Positions 46,701 through 53,388 of a stretch of DNA of 64,000 bases are shown in pieces; within the stretch, counting starts at the first letter, position 1, and each line of letters starts with the position of its first letter. The notes under the pieces were generated by a model. The model was given only the letters and a program-made list of their open reading frames with translations, was not told where the DNA came from and did no database searches. Made by a program: the position numbers and the translations under genes. This stretch comes from an uncultured Candidatus Poseidoniales archaeon (lineage in GTDB: Archaea; Thermoplasmatota; Poseidoniia; Poseidoniales; Thalassarchaeaceae): NCBI GenBank assembly GCA_902625325.1, contig CACOAW010000002.1, positions 20,347 to 84,346 of the forward strand, written 5' to 3'.

Positions 46701-48621
46701 CCTGTCCACATCCGGAGCATGGGACCCCTGCGTGACCATCCTCAACAGTGATCACTTCAGGAAGGTACTGCAGTTCCAAGTAGATGGGTTCAGCCTCATC
46801 GGGAACACGGATCTGCAAGTAGACCAGCAGATAGTCTACACCTCTGAGATAGACCTGGATACGGGAGAGATACTTGAGAAGCCGATGATAGTGACCGGAC
46901 AGTTAACCGATGAGCTCGGAGGAAACCTGTCAAACAGACAAATCAGAGTCACATTCGAGATGGGATCTATGGTATTCGACCCTGTCGAGAATCGGATGAA
47001 ATTCCGTGCAGGAGATGGCGGCATAGAGGCCTGTATCCCTGGGGCGACCGATGAGAACGGATTCTTCGACATCAACTGCCCTATGACAGGCGTCGACGCA
47101 GGAATGGCCAAGGTGAAGATAGAGTACAATGCATGGGACCCGCTAAATAATGACAGATACAGATACAAGAACAAGACACAAGCAATGTTCTTCCCCGTCT
47201 TCTCCAACTCTACGATCGAAGTATCGGAAGTAGGTCCGTTCAGGTCAGACTACCTGACATACACCTTCCCGAACGGCTCAACCTTCGAAGTTCTGTACCT
47301 GAAGGAGGCATTCCACATCAATGCCAGACTCTCCCAGTCAAACGGAAAGCCAGTCGGTGGGAAGTGCGTCAACATTTACCTAGATCCAGAAGTAAACACC
47401 AGGCCAATAGCCACAGCATTCACCGCTGGTGGAACCGGTGAGTTTGTTTGGTACTCAGCAGATCCAGATGATAACCCCAGTAGGAGGGGAGTTGAGCCCA
47501 GCGGAAACAACCTCGAGGGTTTCCGCACCGTCAGAGTTGCTTACGAGCCAGAACGGTACGTACCAGGGGGCTGCGACTACGAAGTACTGGAACCAAACCC
47601 GGTTCTGAATAGCTCGGTAGTCGACGTCGAAGTCTTAGTGAGAAGCAAGGTTGACATTCTGCTGAAGCAGCACTGGTCAAGCCCCGCTGGATACCAAGAG
47701 GGCGATATTATCGCTGGGGAGGTTGCAATCCTCAGAGACAGGCTGGATCTCACTGTTGAGGGTCAGAGAGTAGAATTCCACCGACAGTTCTGGAATGAAT
47801 CCGGAGAGTGGCAGACAGAGCGCGTGGAGATACTTATCACCAATGAGAGGGGCTCTGCGAACTTCTCCTTCCCGTACACTGGTGAAATTATTCCCGGACA
47901 CCCGGAGTGGAGCGCCCCAGGAGGTAAATGGAGGGTTTTGGTCCACTTCGAATCAGTAGACGCGAACAAACCCTACTTCGTGGAAAAGTGGCTCAATAGC
48001 ACCCCGGAAATAAAACTTGGAGAGGGCACCTCTTCGACTTCGGGCGGGCTCTGGACTACCCAGGTGCTAATCCTCGCCGGAATATCACTCTCAACAGTGG
48101 CACTGGTGGGTGCGATGATGTACAATAACTACAGGGAGAGAAGAAAGGTCGAGGTCCTCCGAGGCATACTGACCGACGCGCTAATGTCCCTAAAGGCCTC
48201 GAACAATTACATCGAGGCGATCTTCTCCTGCTACAAGGACCTCATCAAGTACTTCAGGATGAGAGGCGCCATGAAGAAGGTATTCGAGACCACCAGAGAG
48301 TTCGAGGATGTCATCAACAAAATGCTCGGAGGAATAGTGCCCCCAGAGGAAATCGACTCCTTCTTCTCGATATTCGAGGAGGCTCGCTACTCTGATCACG
48401 ACATAGGATCGGAGGAGAGGGACAGGGCGATACAGATATTCCAGTCGATGATTGGTAGGATGAACAGATCTCTCGGAGATAGCCTGCTTACAAGGGAAGC
48501 AGTTGGCGAATCCTCGTTGTACGGTGCCTCGGTGAAGGCAGGGCAGTTCGTCGATGCAGATGGAAACATTAGGTTCGCCGGAGTAGATGATGCAGAGGAA
48601 AACGACGGTTTCAAAATCTGA
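40702..48621 (+). CDS. Giant Asp/Asn-repeat surface protein with membrane anchor and DUF4129-like tail
   Basis: 2639 residues. A signal/anchor segment ('IIPAFSMIAIMLLSPQISLLL', split here as residues 16-36) starts it. Residues about 120-1220 hold dozens of D-x-D-x-D-G-x-x-D calcium-binding repeats of thrombospondin type 3 character ('DDDNDGI' recurs at least ten times). From about 1230 to 2440 come beta-sandwich modules with Gly-Asn turns, including carboxypeptidase-regulatory-like and Ig-like stretches ('DDNGEYIVGQF', 'DENGFFDINC'). A membrane helix (about 2450-2473) leads into a 165-residue cytoplasmic tail that resembles DUF4129 ('FEEARYSDHDIGSEERDRA'). Probably a calcium-stabilised cell-surface stalk or adhesin. 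Confidence 0.9.
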   Translation: MICMNVKLERKTQKKIIPAFSMIAIMLLSPQISLLLNTDDSPEKGSRVEPPKRTAYQQLEQLGGSVQGGNQNSPSMMSQFQTAAYQDPFYNDPAALYGKVSDPSALALDPMYGFFLEETNTDDHDNDGIDDLNDLDDDNDGINDLIERFDGCFGTDPLDHDNDGVRDEFDWDDDNDGILEGPIDYDQGNDPWNVTSDRYVEPLTKHPWTGDEVGFNYLVDQNPMDHDNDGITDEDVDGSGRGSYDEDDDNDGRIDQFVWPCDFDSDGIQDYFDDDDDNDGVSDISDIHPWDPLQNSSIETAPDILWDSWVRWDPEDYGEYVDGLDYVALHALEHPREQAFSEIVDGDLDGDGIPNFLDPDNDNDGAPDSSDTDDDNDGLADMYDVDDDNDGIPDSCRQLDTNGDGQGDYPSQAFNGAVVAIQVPGTDCEIDYDGDLDDDRFRAIDADYDMVWDWIDPDMGGTTNPDNLQGGSQPWDLDDDGIPNEEDPYPMNSTAEVATWDCASVANPNPQDPSDNCVLWRTSYTGFNDWDGDGLNNWVDMDDDNDGILDWLDIDPDCDLDNDADLHELNGSMFRDDGANDIDTDVDGDGLQNDEDWDDDNDGINDFFDPDDGNCGVVDIDNTDNFYGNSWPQGDGDAIDGSEDGDAYVAVPNYYWNLTWGFNPFNTNNSFMLDYNGYDPNNFDDPSGIIPEMYWTLMMKWSPYNGDNFFDIDSDGDSLVNGIDVDQDGDGMPDWWDQDEGNDGVLDVDDVKMGGTLDGNSCGTVILSATTERFCGHIYAFQYKAPLLTPTQSGGQSFTVPYSSRPDSEWDDGAYDGTNHPTGMGSCDSNCFWFTFDPTSNPTPSVAYTYNDIKNNRDLWIAYLGVTVFGFFQWTSDANNNFFPDEIADDLNDDVDPDVDCGQPMPEVSWTPSCMYNNTNDLDDDWDIVYDHFDVDDDNDGIWDYFEIDSNDDLDDDSGIEEPYYFTGSNCEDNDDDGLDTDPDDDGIYQAVWDKGVLGQALLFPEYYDVDNDNDGVPDGEDPDDDNNGLLDEAQEAFEGCFTGEEQSPWDHDNDGIVNWADDDWDGDGISNSLELQNLNDTNGTADPIDDTCCLNFPIAPWDHDNDGIRDDIDEDDDYDGMKDEDEVMLWPSRYGTESTNPWDHDDFGGGVGLANPNNNSTGPDYFDVDDDNDGRADLDWNNPSSGDWATPSNKIEESSGWSSDWDSDNDGILDNDDKIPTRITLNAPSVLWLDENRPVIFNGSVFWLDDTGFVPAPDLPVQVHIRYSTNGTSVIETIDVLTDDNGEYIVGQFLFPEDIDVGPNSTYEVYSEVTEMFVHDYSSTLSDTDGDGIGDSGMPVEVRANTTIGFVSGERFRSDEQPLKLDFKVHYSADYNRGIFDNRLPYAPVSFTISDPGPQFGNITHPTVYDGYGNGYRADAGGWVSLAYNQSLDVWEQVQWNSLLDNGPGVPTGGYEEIVWNPCGPLNPVGSHSVIAPYEYKNTSLPVGDYTFIGFSRPDLGGCTDDSYEWPWSHLEGSETDAFYIRSMHRMFIEAEMSAASFRPVYFWDSTQFTGSSFGAWRALFHAPSLANANMTYQEASLGKPYPLLWDGTPSGLSGIAAGALAPFLSSDGINWTITMQNAADFDSPPCGPVDPLDPSSQIRCEIVPEIFAGESVRVRGHVWNKTMVPVTDFDGDGAKDPIAVQIDLDYNGIFAGSIETRVNQRLDIDTEGLATFDHDIIWDPYWPASTYGFRADFGQADYFFTGEQAGVLAATGAYGNVSVIGSTDFLMTSLTRLYRGQNATVEARLIDNAGLPVREAPVNWSWSEDQSSGVVFTDNNGIFRVNLTDIDTLGNFSLSFTYLGDKFRLGSTDSVDMWVVSRTFINVQSTSPNIRSNGDLWEFTAVVTDDNRTPFDKDGGQVLNSCEGEMQNPEGYDLGGNVTVIFEGIDFEDRTHRQIVSVECPASGSIGYGQYLDPQLLKDDPFSFLPDGFGPVNVILRFEENLPHEGCEPIDAGSLSTSGAWDPCVTILNSDHFRKVLQFQVDGFSLIGNTDLQVDQQIVYTSEIDLDTGEILEKPMIVTGQLTDELGGNLSNRQIRVTFEMGSMVFDPVENRMKFRAGDGGIEACIPGATDENGFFDINCPMTGVDAGMAKVKIEYNAWDPLNNDRYRYKNKTQAMFFPVFSNSTIEVSEVGPFRSDYLTYTFPNGSTFEVLYLKEAFHINARLSQSNGKPVGGKCVNIYLDPEVNTRPIATAFTAGGTGEFVWYSADPDDNPSRRGVEPSGNNLEGFRTVRVAYEPERYVPGGCDYEVLEPNPVLNSSVVDVEVLVRSKVDILLKQHWSSPAGYQEGDIIAGEVAILRDRLDLTVEGQRVEFHRQFWNESGEWQTERVEILITNERGSANFSFPYTGEIIPGHPEWSAPGGKWRVLVHFESVDANKPYFVEKWLNSTPEIKLGEGTSSTSGGLWTTQVLILAGISLSTVALVGAMMYNNYRERRKVEVLRGILTDALMSLKASNNYIEAIFSCYKDLIKYFRMRGAMKKVFETTREFEDVINKMLGGIVPPEEIDSFFSIFEEARYSDHDIGSEERDRAIQIFQSMIGRMNRSLGDSLLTREAVGESSLYGASVKAGQFVDADGNIRFAGVDDAEENDGFKI
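41062..44360 (+). repeat. Coding repeat tract: Asp/Asn-rich calcium-binding repeats
   Basis: About 3.3 kb of imperfect in-frame repeats within the giant gene, built around GAC/GAT-AAC/AAT-GAC/GAT-GGN codons for D-N-D-G units and interrupted by unique segments with Trp and Cys. Unit spacing is irregular (from 20 to more than 100 residues), as in thrombospondin type 3-like regions, not a tandem array of fixed length. Confidence 0.85.
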
Positions 48622-48722
48622 GACACTGAGTAGATCCACTGTCCTGACGCCCCTACAGGGCGCCCGCAGGATTCATAACACCGACTTTGGTGGCCGCGGT
48701 ACCTGATTAGGGGAAGGATACT

Positions 48723-49088
48723 ATGGGTAAGCAAGAGAGGAAGACCAACTCAGCGCTAGTTTCGCTCATAGGGGACCTGAAGGACCACAGCAGAACAACC
48801 GGCTCTCCAATATGGAGGGACACCGCCTCTAGGTTAGAGACCAGTAGGAAAAACTGGGCAGAACCCAATCTTAGCCATATCTCCAGGCACTCTGCAAAAA
48901 AGGAGACAGTACTGGTGCCCGGCAAGGTACTTGGCAGCGGAAGCATCAGCGGAGGGCAGACGGTCGCCGCCTTCAGCTTCAGCGATGGAGCCAGGAGCAA
49001 GATAGAGGCCTCCGGAGGGAGGACTCTCAGCATTCGCGAGCTTATGGACGAGAATCCCAACGGCAAGGGGGTGAGGATCCTTGTCTGA
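48723..49088 (+). CDS. rpl18e: 50S ribosomal protein L18e
   Basis: 121 residues, the archaeal/eukaryal L18e (eL18). 'KTNPxLxxLI' family start is seen as 'KTNSALVSLIGDL' (about 7-19), 'LVPGKVLGSG' (about 64-73) and 'VAAFSFSDGAR' (about 80-90). It heads the conserved archaeal cluster L18e-L13-S9-RpoN. The stop overlaps the start of the L13 gene. In many archaea rpoD precedes it; here the giant surface-protein gene does. Confidence 0.96.
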   Translation: MGKQERKTNSALVSLIGDLKDHSRTTGSPIWRDTASRLETSRKNWAEPNLSHISRHSAKKETVLVPGKVLGSGSISGGQTVAAFSFSDGARSKIEASGGRTLSIRELMDENPNGKGVRILV

Positions 49089-49563
49089 GAAAACTATGGT
49101 ATACGATGCCAAGGACAAGATTCTTGGCAGGCTAGCCAGTCAAGTAGCAAAAGAGATGATTTCTGCCAGGAAGTCAGGCAAGCAGCAGAGGGTCATCATA
49201 ATCAACGCAGAGGACGCCATTGTTTCGGGACCCAGAACCAAGGTACTAAGCGACTACAGGGCAAAATACAATCTCAACCACGCCAGAAAAGGGCCGTTTT
49301 TCCCAAGGATGCCTGACAAGATAGTCAAGAGGACAGTCAGGGGGATGCTCCCGTATCAGAAGAGTAGCAGCGGAAGGGGGGCACTAAGGGACCTCAGAGT
49401 CATGATAGGGACTCCCAAAAACCTCTCTCTGGAAGAACTCCCGGATGGACACGAGTGGGGGCCAACAGAGAACATTGTTCGCGATACCCCCAATAAGTAC
49501 GTCAGACTGGGAGAGATAAGTTCCCACCTTGGAGTGGATGCAGGTAGATGGGCTGGTGAGTGA
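49081..49563 (+). CDS. rpl13: 50S ribosomal protein L13
   Basis: 160 residues from TTG 49081, which has GGTGAGG (49070-49076) four bases upstream and overlaps the L18e stop; an ATG at 49096 is the alternative. '[17 protein letters not shown]' (about 9-25), '[10 protein letters not shown]' (about 40-49) and 'VRGMLPYQ' (about 86-93) are conserved in archaeal L13 (uL13). Second gene of the cluster; S9 follows immediately. Confidence 0.96.
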   Translation: MSEKTMVYDAKDKILGRLASQVAKEMISARKSGKQQRVIIINAEDAIVSGPRTKVLSDYRAKYNLNHARKGPFFPRMPDKIVKRTVRGMLPYQKSSSGRGALRDLRVMIGTPKNLSLEELPDGHEWGPTENIVRDTPNKYVRLGEISSHLGVDAGRWAGE

Positions 49564-49564
49564 A

Positions 49565-50002
49565 TTGGCAAGGAAAAAGCGCACCAAGGTGGTCAACACC
49601 AGTGGAAAGAGAAAGACCGCGATAGCCAGAGCCACTCTAAAACCCGGCAAGGGAAGGGTAAGAATCAACGGTCACCCAATCCACATCCTCGAACCCGAAC
49701 TCGCTCGCAGGAAGGCACTAGAACCAATTAGAATCGCAGAGGCAATGAACAGAATAGACAGAGTAGACATCTCCGTCGATGTGAAGGGCGGAGGACAGAT
49801 GGGACAAGTGGACGCCATCAGGACCGCCATAGCCCGCGGCCTGGTGAAGTACAACGATGGAGCCGAGGGCGATGACGAGGAGCTAAGGGACGAGTTCGTA
49901 CGTTTCGAGAGGAAGATTCTGGTGAACGACCCCAGAAGAAAGGAACCCAAGCATCAAATGGGTAGAGGCGCTCGAAAGAAGTGGCAGAAGTCGTACAGGT
50001 AG
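49565..50002 (+). CDS. rps9: 30S ribosomal protein S9
   Basis: 145 residues from TTG 49565, chosen because GGTGAG at 49555-49560 sits four bases upstream and the N-terminus '[18 protein letters not shown]' is normal; GTG 49556 is possible. '[20 protein letters not shown]' lies near 14-33, '[19 protein letters not shown]' near 74-92, and the C-terminal '[11 protein letters not shown]' tail that reaches the decoding centre is present. Third gene of the cluster. Confidence 0.96.
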   Translation: MARKKRTKVVNTSGKRKTAIARATLKPGKGRVRINGHPIHILEPELARRKALEPIRIAEAMNRIDRVDISVDVKGGGQMGQVDAIRTAIARGLVKYNDGAEGDDEELRDEFVRFERKILVNDPRRKEPKHQMGRGARKKWQKSYR

Positions 50003-50010
50003 GTGGAAAG

Positions 50011-50217
50011 ATGCTAATACCGGTCAGATGTTGGAGTTGCGGTAAGGTCATAGCCCACAAGTACGAGGAGTATCGGAATGCTCTCGCGGAGGGCAAGGAT
50101 GCCGGAGAGGTCCTCGATGACCTTGGATTCAACTTGTACTGCTGCAGAAGAATGTTCGTGGGGCACATCGACCTTATCGACGAGGTCGCTCCCTTCAGCA
50201 TCGACAGACAGCAGTAA
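50011..50217 (+). CDS. rpoN: DNA-directed RNA polymerase subunit N (Rpb10)
   Basis: 68 residues from ATG 50011, preceded by GGTGG. 'LIPVRCWSCGKVIAHK' (2-17) carries the first CxxC zinc pair and 'LYCCRRMFVGH' (about 42-52) the second Cys-Cys pair, the atypical zinc site of Rpb10. Fourth gene of the cluster. RpoK, eno and rps2, which often follow in archaea, are absent; a tRNA gene follows instead. Confidence 0.97.
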   Translation: MLIPVRCWSCGKVIAHKYEEYRNALAEGKDAGEVLDDLGFNLYCCRRMFVGHIDLIDEVAPFSIDRQQ

Positions 50218-50267
50218 GCCCTCCGTCAGGGCTTTGACTGAACGCTCACTCGCATCGAGCCCAATTG

Positions 50268-50345
50268 GGGCCTGTAGGTTAGTTTGGCCTATACTTCGCG
50301 GCTGGGGGTCGCGCGACCCAGGTTCAAATCCTGGCAGGCCCACCA
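50268..50345 (+). tRNA. tRNA-Pro (anticodon GGG)
   Basis: Acceptor GGGCCTG pairs with CAGGCCC, A73 and encoded CCA follow. Anticodon stem CGCGG/TCGCG (one G-U) closes loop CTGGGGG with GGG at 34-36. T-loop TTCAAAT between CCAGG and CCTGG. No intron. It lies between rpoN and the ligase gene. Confidence 0.95.
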
Positions 50346-50402
50346 TCGGGAAAGGACCGAGAAAATGGTCAGTTTGAAGGTCATCCCCCCCTTTGCATCG
50401 TC

Positions 50403-52514
50403 ATGGGTTCTACGAATTCCGCCGAGGGGACCCCCGATGCCCGGGTTGACTGGCTAGCAGAGCAATTAGAGAGGCACTCAGACCTCTACTACAACAAAGC
50501 GGAACCCGAGATATCAGATGCAGATTTCGATGCATTAAGAGACGAGCTGCACCTCCTATCTCCCGATCACCCCCAACTGAGCAGGGTGGGCTCAGATCCA
50601 CCTCCAGGCTCTGAAAAGATCGACCACCTATTCAGAATGATGAGTCTGGACAAGGCTAATTCGGATGAAGAGGTGTCTCACTTCGTTTCCGAGACCACCG
50701 CCAGTGGCCGGCGGTTCGTTTGCCAACCGAAGCTCGATGGCTCAGCCCTCTCATTGGAATATCGTCGAGGCCGACTAATCAGAGCCGCCACCAGGGGCAA
50801 TGGCAGGAGAGGGGAGGACGTGACGGCAAACGCGAGAAAGATGATGAACGTCCCAGAGAAACTCGGATGGGACGGAGACTGTCACGTGAGAGGAGAGGTA
50901 GTAATGCCTCTGCAAGTATTCAGAGAGAAATACTCAGAGGTTGCGCCTAATCCGAGGAATCTAGCCGCAGGAGCACTTAGGCAGAAGTATGCCGATGCAG
51001 GCAAGGGAAGCCCGAGAGACTTGAAGTTCCTTGCCTACGGTGTTGAGTTCCCGAGCGACAAGGACCGCCATCCAGACAGTCCTGAGCCCCCAGTATTCAA
51101 ACTCGACTCGGAGATAATCTCATGGATCGGCGAGATGGGGATTCAGGTGGCAGGAAACCATGTGGTTTCAGGTGACGACGACACCACCACCACAGAATCC
51201 ATACTGGCAGTGACAAGGGAGTGGCTCGAGACGAGAGACTCTGCAGACTGGGAAATAGATGGGGTCGTGATCAAACTAGACAGGCTGGATAAGCGCAGCC
51301 TCCTGGGCGAAACCGCACATCACCCTCGGTGGGCACTGGCATGGAAATTCCCTGCCGAGGAGGCGGTAACGGTGCTGATGGACGTCTTCTGGCAGACCGG
51401 GAGGACGGGTAACGTCACCCCGGTTTCGCGCGTAGCACCGGTGGTAGTTTCAGGAGTTACCGTTGAGAATACGACACTCCACAACAAGGGCGAGGTTGAG
51501 AGACTCGGGATAATGATTGGGGACAAGGTGAGAGTGGTTAGAAGGGGGGACGTAATACCAAAAATCACTGAGGTCATTGGACCGGCCCACGACAGCGACC
51601 TCATTGGCAGGTCCCATTCAGATGGAATCCCTTTCTCAGAACCACTACCTTCTAGGCGCAAGATTCCAGTTCCCGAAAGATGCCCAAGATGTTCCAGTGA
51701 CCTAACTATCGATGGGGCATTCATCAGATGTACCAATATAGACTGCCCATCGAGACTAGAGAGAGCAATACTGTACTGGTGCAGGAAGCTGGGCATGGAT
51801 GGGATAGGCGAGAAGCTCGCAGAGCAACTTTGCTCATCGGGGCTTGTCACGAGTTTGGGGGACTTATATCGGTTGGAGGACAGGAAGCAGGAGCTAATCT
51901 CACTAGAGAGAATGGCCGAGAAGTCAGCCAGCAACATCCTCGAGGAATTGAACTCCACCAGAGCCATGACCTTCAGCAACTTCGTCTCAGCACTTGGACT
52001 ACCTAGAATCGGTCCCGAGATAGCAACTCTTGTCTGTGCGGAGGTGAAGACTCTCGAAGAGCTGATACAGATGACCGAAGAAAGACAGGCGGCCATCCAG
52101 AGACTGGTTTCCATAGACAGGGTAGGAGAGACCGTGGCCAACCTTCTGCTGGACGGTATTTCCGATAGGAAAGAGTCGATAATCGACCTTTATGCGCAGG
52201 TGGAAATCGTCGAAGGAGAGCAGATATCCGTCGATGGCTCCCTTTCCGGCTCTTCCTTCTGCATTACAGGCACTCTGAGCAGACCAAGAAAGGAGATTGC
52301 TCTTTCGATAAAGTCAGAGGGAGGCAAAGTCGTCTCGTCCGTCTCAGGGAACCTAGACTTCCTAGTCGCAGGAGAGTCATCGGGATCAAAGTTTGACAAG
52401 GCCAGCAGGCTTGGCGTCCGGATCATATCGGAATCGGAGTTGGACGAGATGCTGGGGGGTTCAATACTGGAGGAGCTGCCCGAAGAGAGGCAGTCTACAC
52501 TCGGCGAGTTTTGA
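50403..52514 (+). CDS. ligA: NAD+-dependent DNA ligase with C-terminal PIP-box-like motif
   Basis: Seals nicks using NAD+. 703 residues, normal length. The Ia domain (about 10-60), adenylation lysine Lys110 in 'QPKLDGSAL', OB fold (about 320-400), zinc finger Cys427/430/443/448, HhH region (about 460-600) and BRCT domain (about 618-690) are all present. Archaea normally use ATP-dependent ligases; NAD+ ligases occur in haloarchaea and Marine Group II, presumably by transfer. Unusually, the protein ends 'RQSTLGEF', which fits a C-terminal PCNA-interacting (QxxLxxF) motif. ATG 50403 is 58 bases after the tRNA. The stop is adjacent to that of the convergent PAC2 gene. Confidence 0.96.
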   Translation: MGSTNSAEGTPDARVDWLAEQLERHSDLYYNKAEPEISDADFDALRDELHLLSPDHPQLSRVGSDPPPGSEKIDHLFRMMSLDKANSDEEVSHFVSETTASGRRFVCQPKLDGSALSLEYRRGRLIRAATRGNGRRGEDVTANARKMMNVPEKLGWDGDCHVRGEVVMPLQVFREKYSEVAPNPRNLAAGALRQKYADAGKGSPRDLKFLAYGVEFPSDKDRHPDSPEPPVFKLDSEIISWIGEMGIQVAGNHVVSGDDDTTTTESILAVTREWLETRDSADWEIDGVVIKLDRLDKRSLLGETAHHPRWALAWKFPAEEAVTVLMDVFWQTGRTGNVTPVSRVAPVVVSGVTVENTTLHNKGEVERLGIMIGDKVRVVRRGDVIPKITEVIGPAHDSDLIGRSHSDGIPFSEPLPSRRKIPVPERCPRCSSDLTIDGAFIRCTNIDCPSRLERAILYWCRKLGMDGIGEKLAEQLCSSGLVTSLGDLYRLEDRKQELISLERMAEKSASNILEELNSTRAMTFSNFVSALGLPRIGPEIATLVCAEVKTLEELIQMTEERQAAIQRLVSIDRVGETVANLLLDGISDRKESIIDLYAQVEIVEGEQISVDGSLSGSSFCITGTLSRPRKEIALSIKSEGGKVVSSVSGNLDFLVAGESSGSKFDKASRLGVRIISESELDEMLGGSILEELPEERQSTLGEF

Positions 52515-53318
52515 TCATCCGTACATCCCAGTAGAAGCACCGCTACTCTCCTGTGGGGGATTCAGGTGCACAGCCATCATCTCACGTATCTGCCCCTCTA
52601 TCCTCTGAGCCTCCTCCATTAGGGGTTCTGGATCCAGATGGACTGCAGGTAGAAGTCCGTCTAGGCACGCGATTATTCCCGCTGCTGCACGGGCATCGGG
52701 AATCGTCCCTTGGCCAATCTCTCCATCCGACTCTGCTAGTATCGCCAGTGCGTCAATCCCTCTTCTCCTACACTCTCCCATCATCACTCCGGTCATGCCC
52801 CCCACTACTCCTTGTTTCAGAAGAGGAACGCCGATTCCCTTGAGCACGTCGTGGGTAGAATCCGTGGATCCTAGCCCCAGAATCGAATCCGTCCCCGGAT
52901 CTTCGTCGAAAATACTGTGCAGACTCTCTATTCCGTGTGCGAATGAATCGACCATTATAGTAGAACTCACTCCCGAGTCCTCTATCCAGTCGATTATTCC
53001 AGATGATAATGGAAGATTGAGCTCAGATGGGATATGTATCTCCGATGCGATAAGTACCACCTTATCGCACTTCTCCATGTTGCATATGGGCTCTCCAGCA
53101 TAGAATCTCAGCGGAGGCAGGGGCTTGCCATCTTGGACCAAGCACATCGGGGGGAGGTTTGGATGCCTGACGCCTCCGACGAGCTCTAAATCCAGCTTTT
53201 CCACCATGAAGTGTGCAACTATGCTGCTAACGAATCCTACTGACGGGAAACAACTAACCAGAAGAGCACCAGAAGCGTTCACGTCATCGCCGACCTCTAC
53301 CAGAGGAGCCCCTTGCAT
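52515..53318 (-). CDS. PAC2-family proteasome assembly chaperone-like protein (first paralogue)
   Basis: 267 residues. 'LLVSCFPSVGFVSSIVAHFMVE' region (about 19-40), the 'LPPMCLVQDGKPLPPLRFYAG' region (about 55-75) and 'GVVGGMTGVMMGECRRRGIDALAILAE' region (about 169-195) are the conserved PAC2 blocks. Archaeal homologues PbaA/PbaB help assemble or bind the 20S proteasome. The extreme C-terminus is 'MYG', fitting the hydrophobic-Tyr-X (HbYX) motif that docks into the alpha ring. It is divergent from the RecB-like nuclease gene. Confidence 0.88.
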   Translation of the reverse strand: MQGAPLVEVGDDVNASGALLVSCFPSVGFVSSIVAHFMVEKLDLELVGGVRHPNLPPMCLVQDGKPLPPLRFYAGEPICNMEKCDKVVLIASEIHIPSELNLPLSSGIIDWIEDSGVSSTIMVDSFAHGIESLHSIFDEDPGTDSILGLGSTDSTHDVLKGIGVPLLKQGVVGGMTGVMMGECRRRGIDALAILAESDGEIGQGTIPDARAAAGIIACLDGLLPAVHLDPEPLMEEAQRIEGQIREMMAVHLNPPQESSGASTGMYG

Positions 53319-53388
53319 GAATCTAGAAACCGCTCAATGGTGTTAATCGTTGTTACCGACCCGACTCGATTCCGAGGATAGTGGCGAG

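Noticed and set aside
48650..48664. Hairpin CGCCC-ctaca-GGGCG between the giant gene and rpl18e as a terminator
   Set aside because: A perfect five-base stem exists but no T-run follows, and archaeal terminators usually need oligo-T; too short to call.
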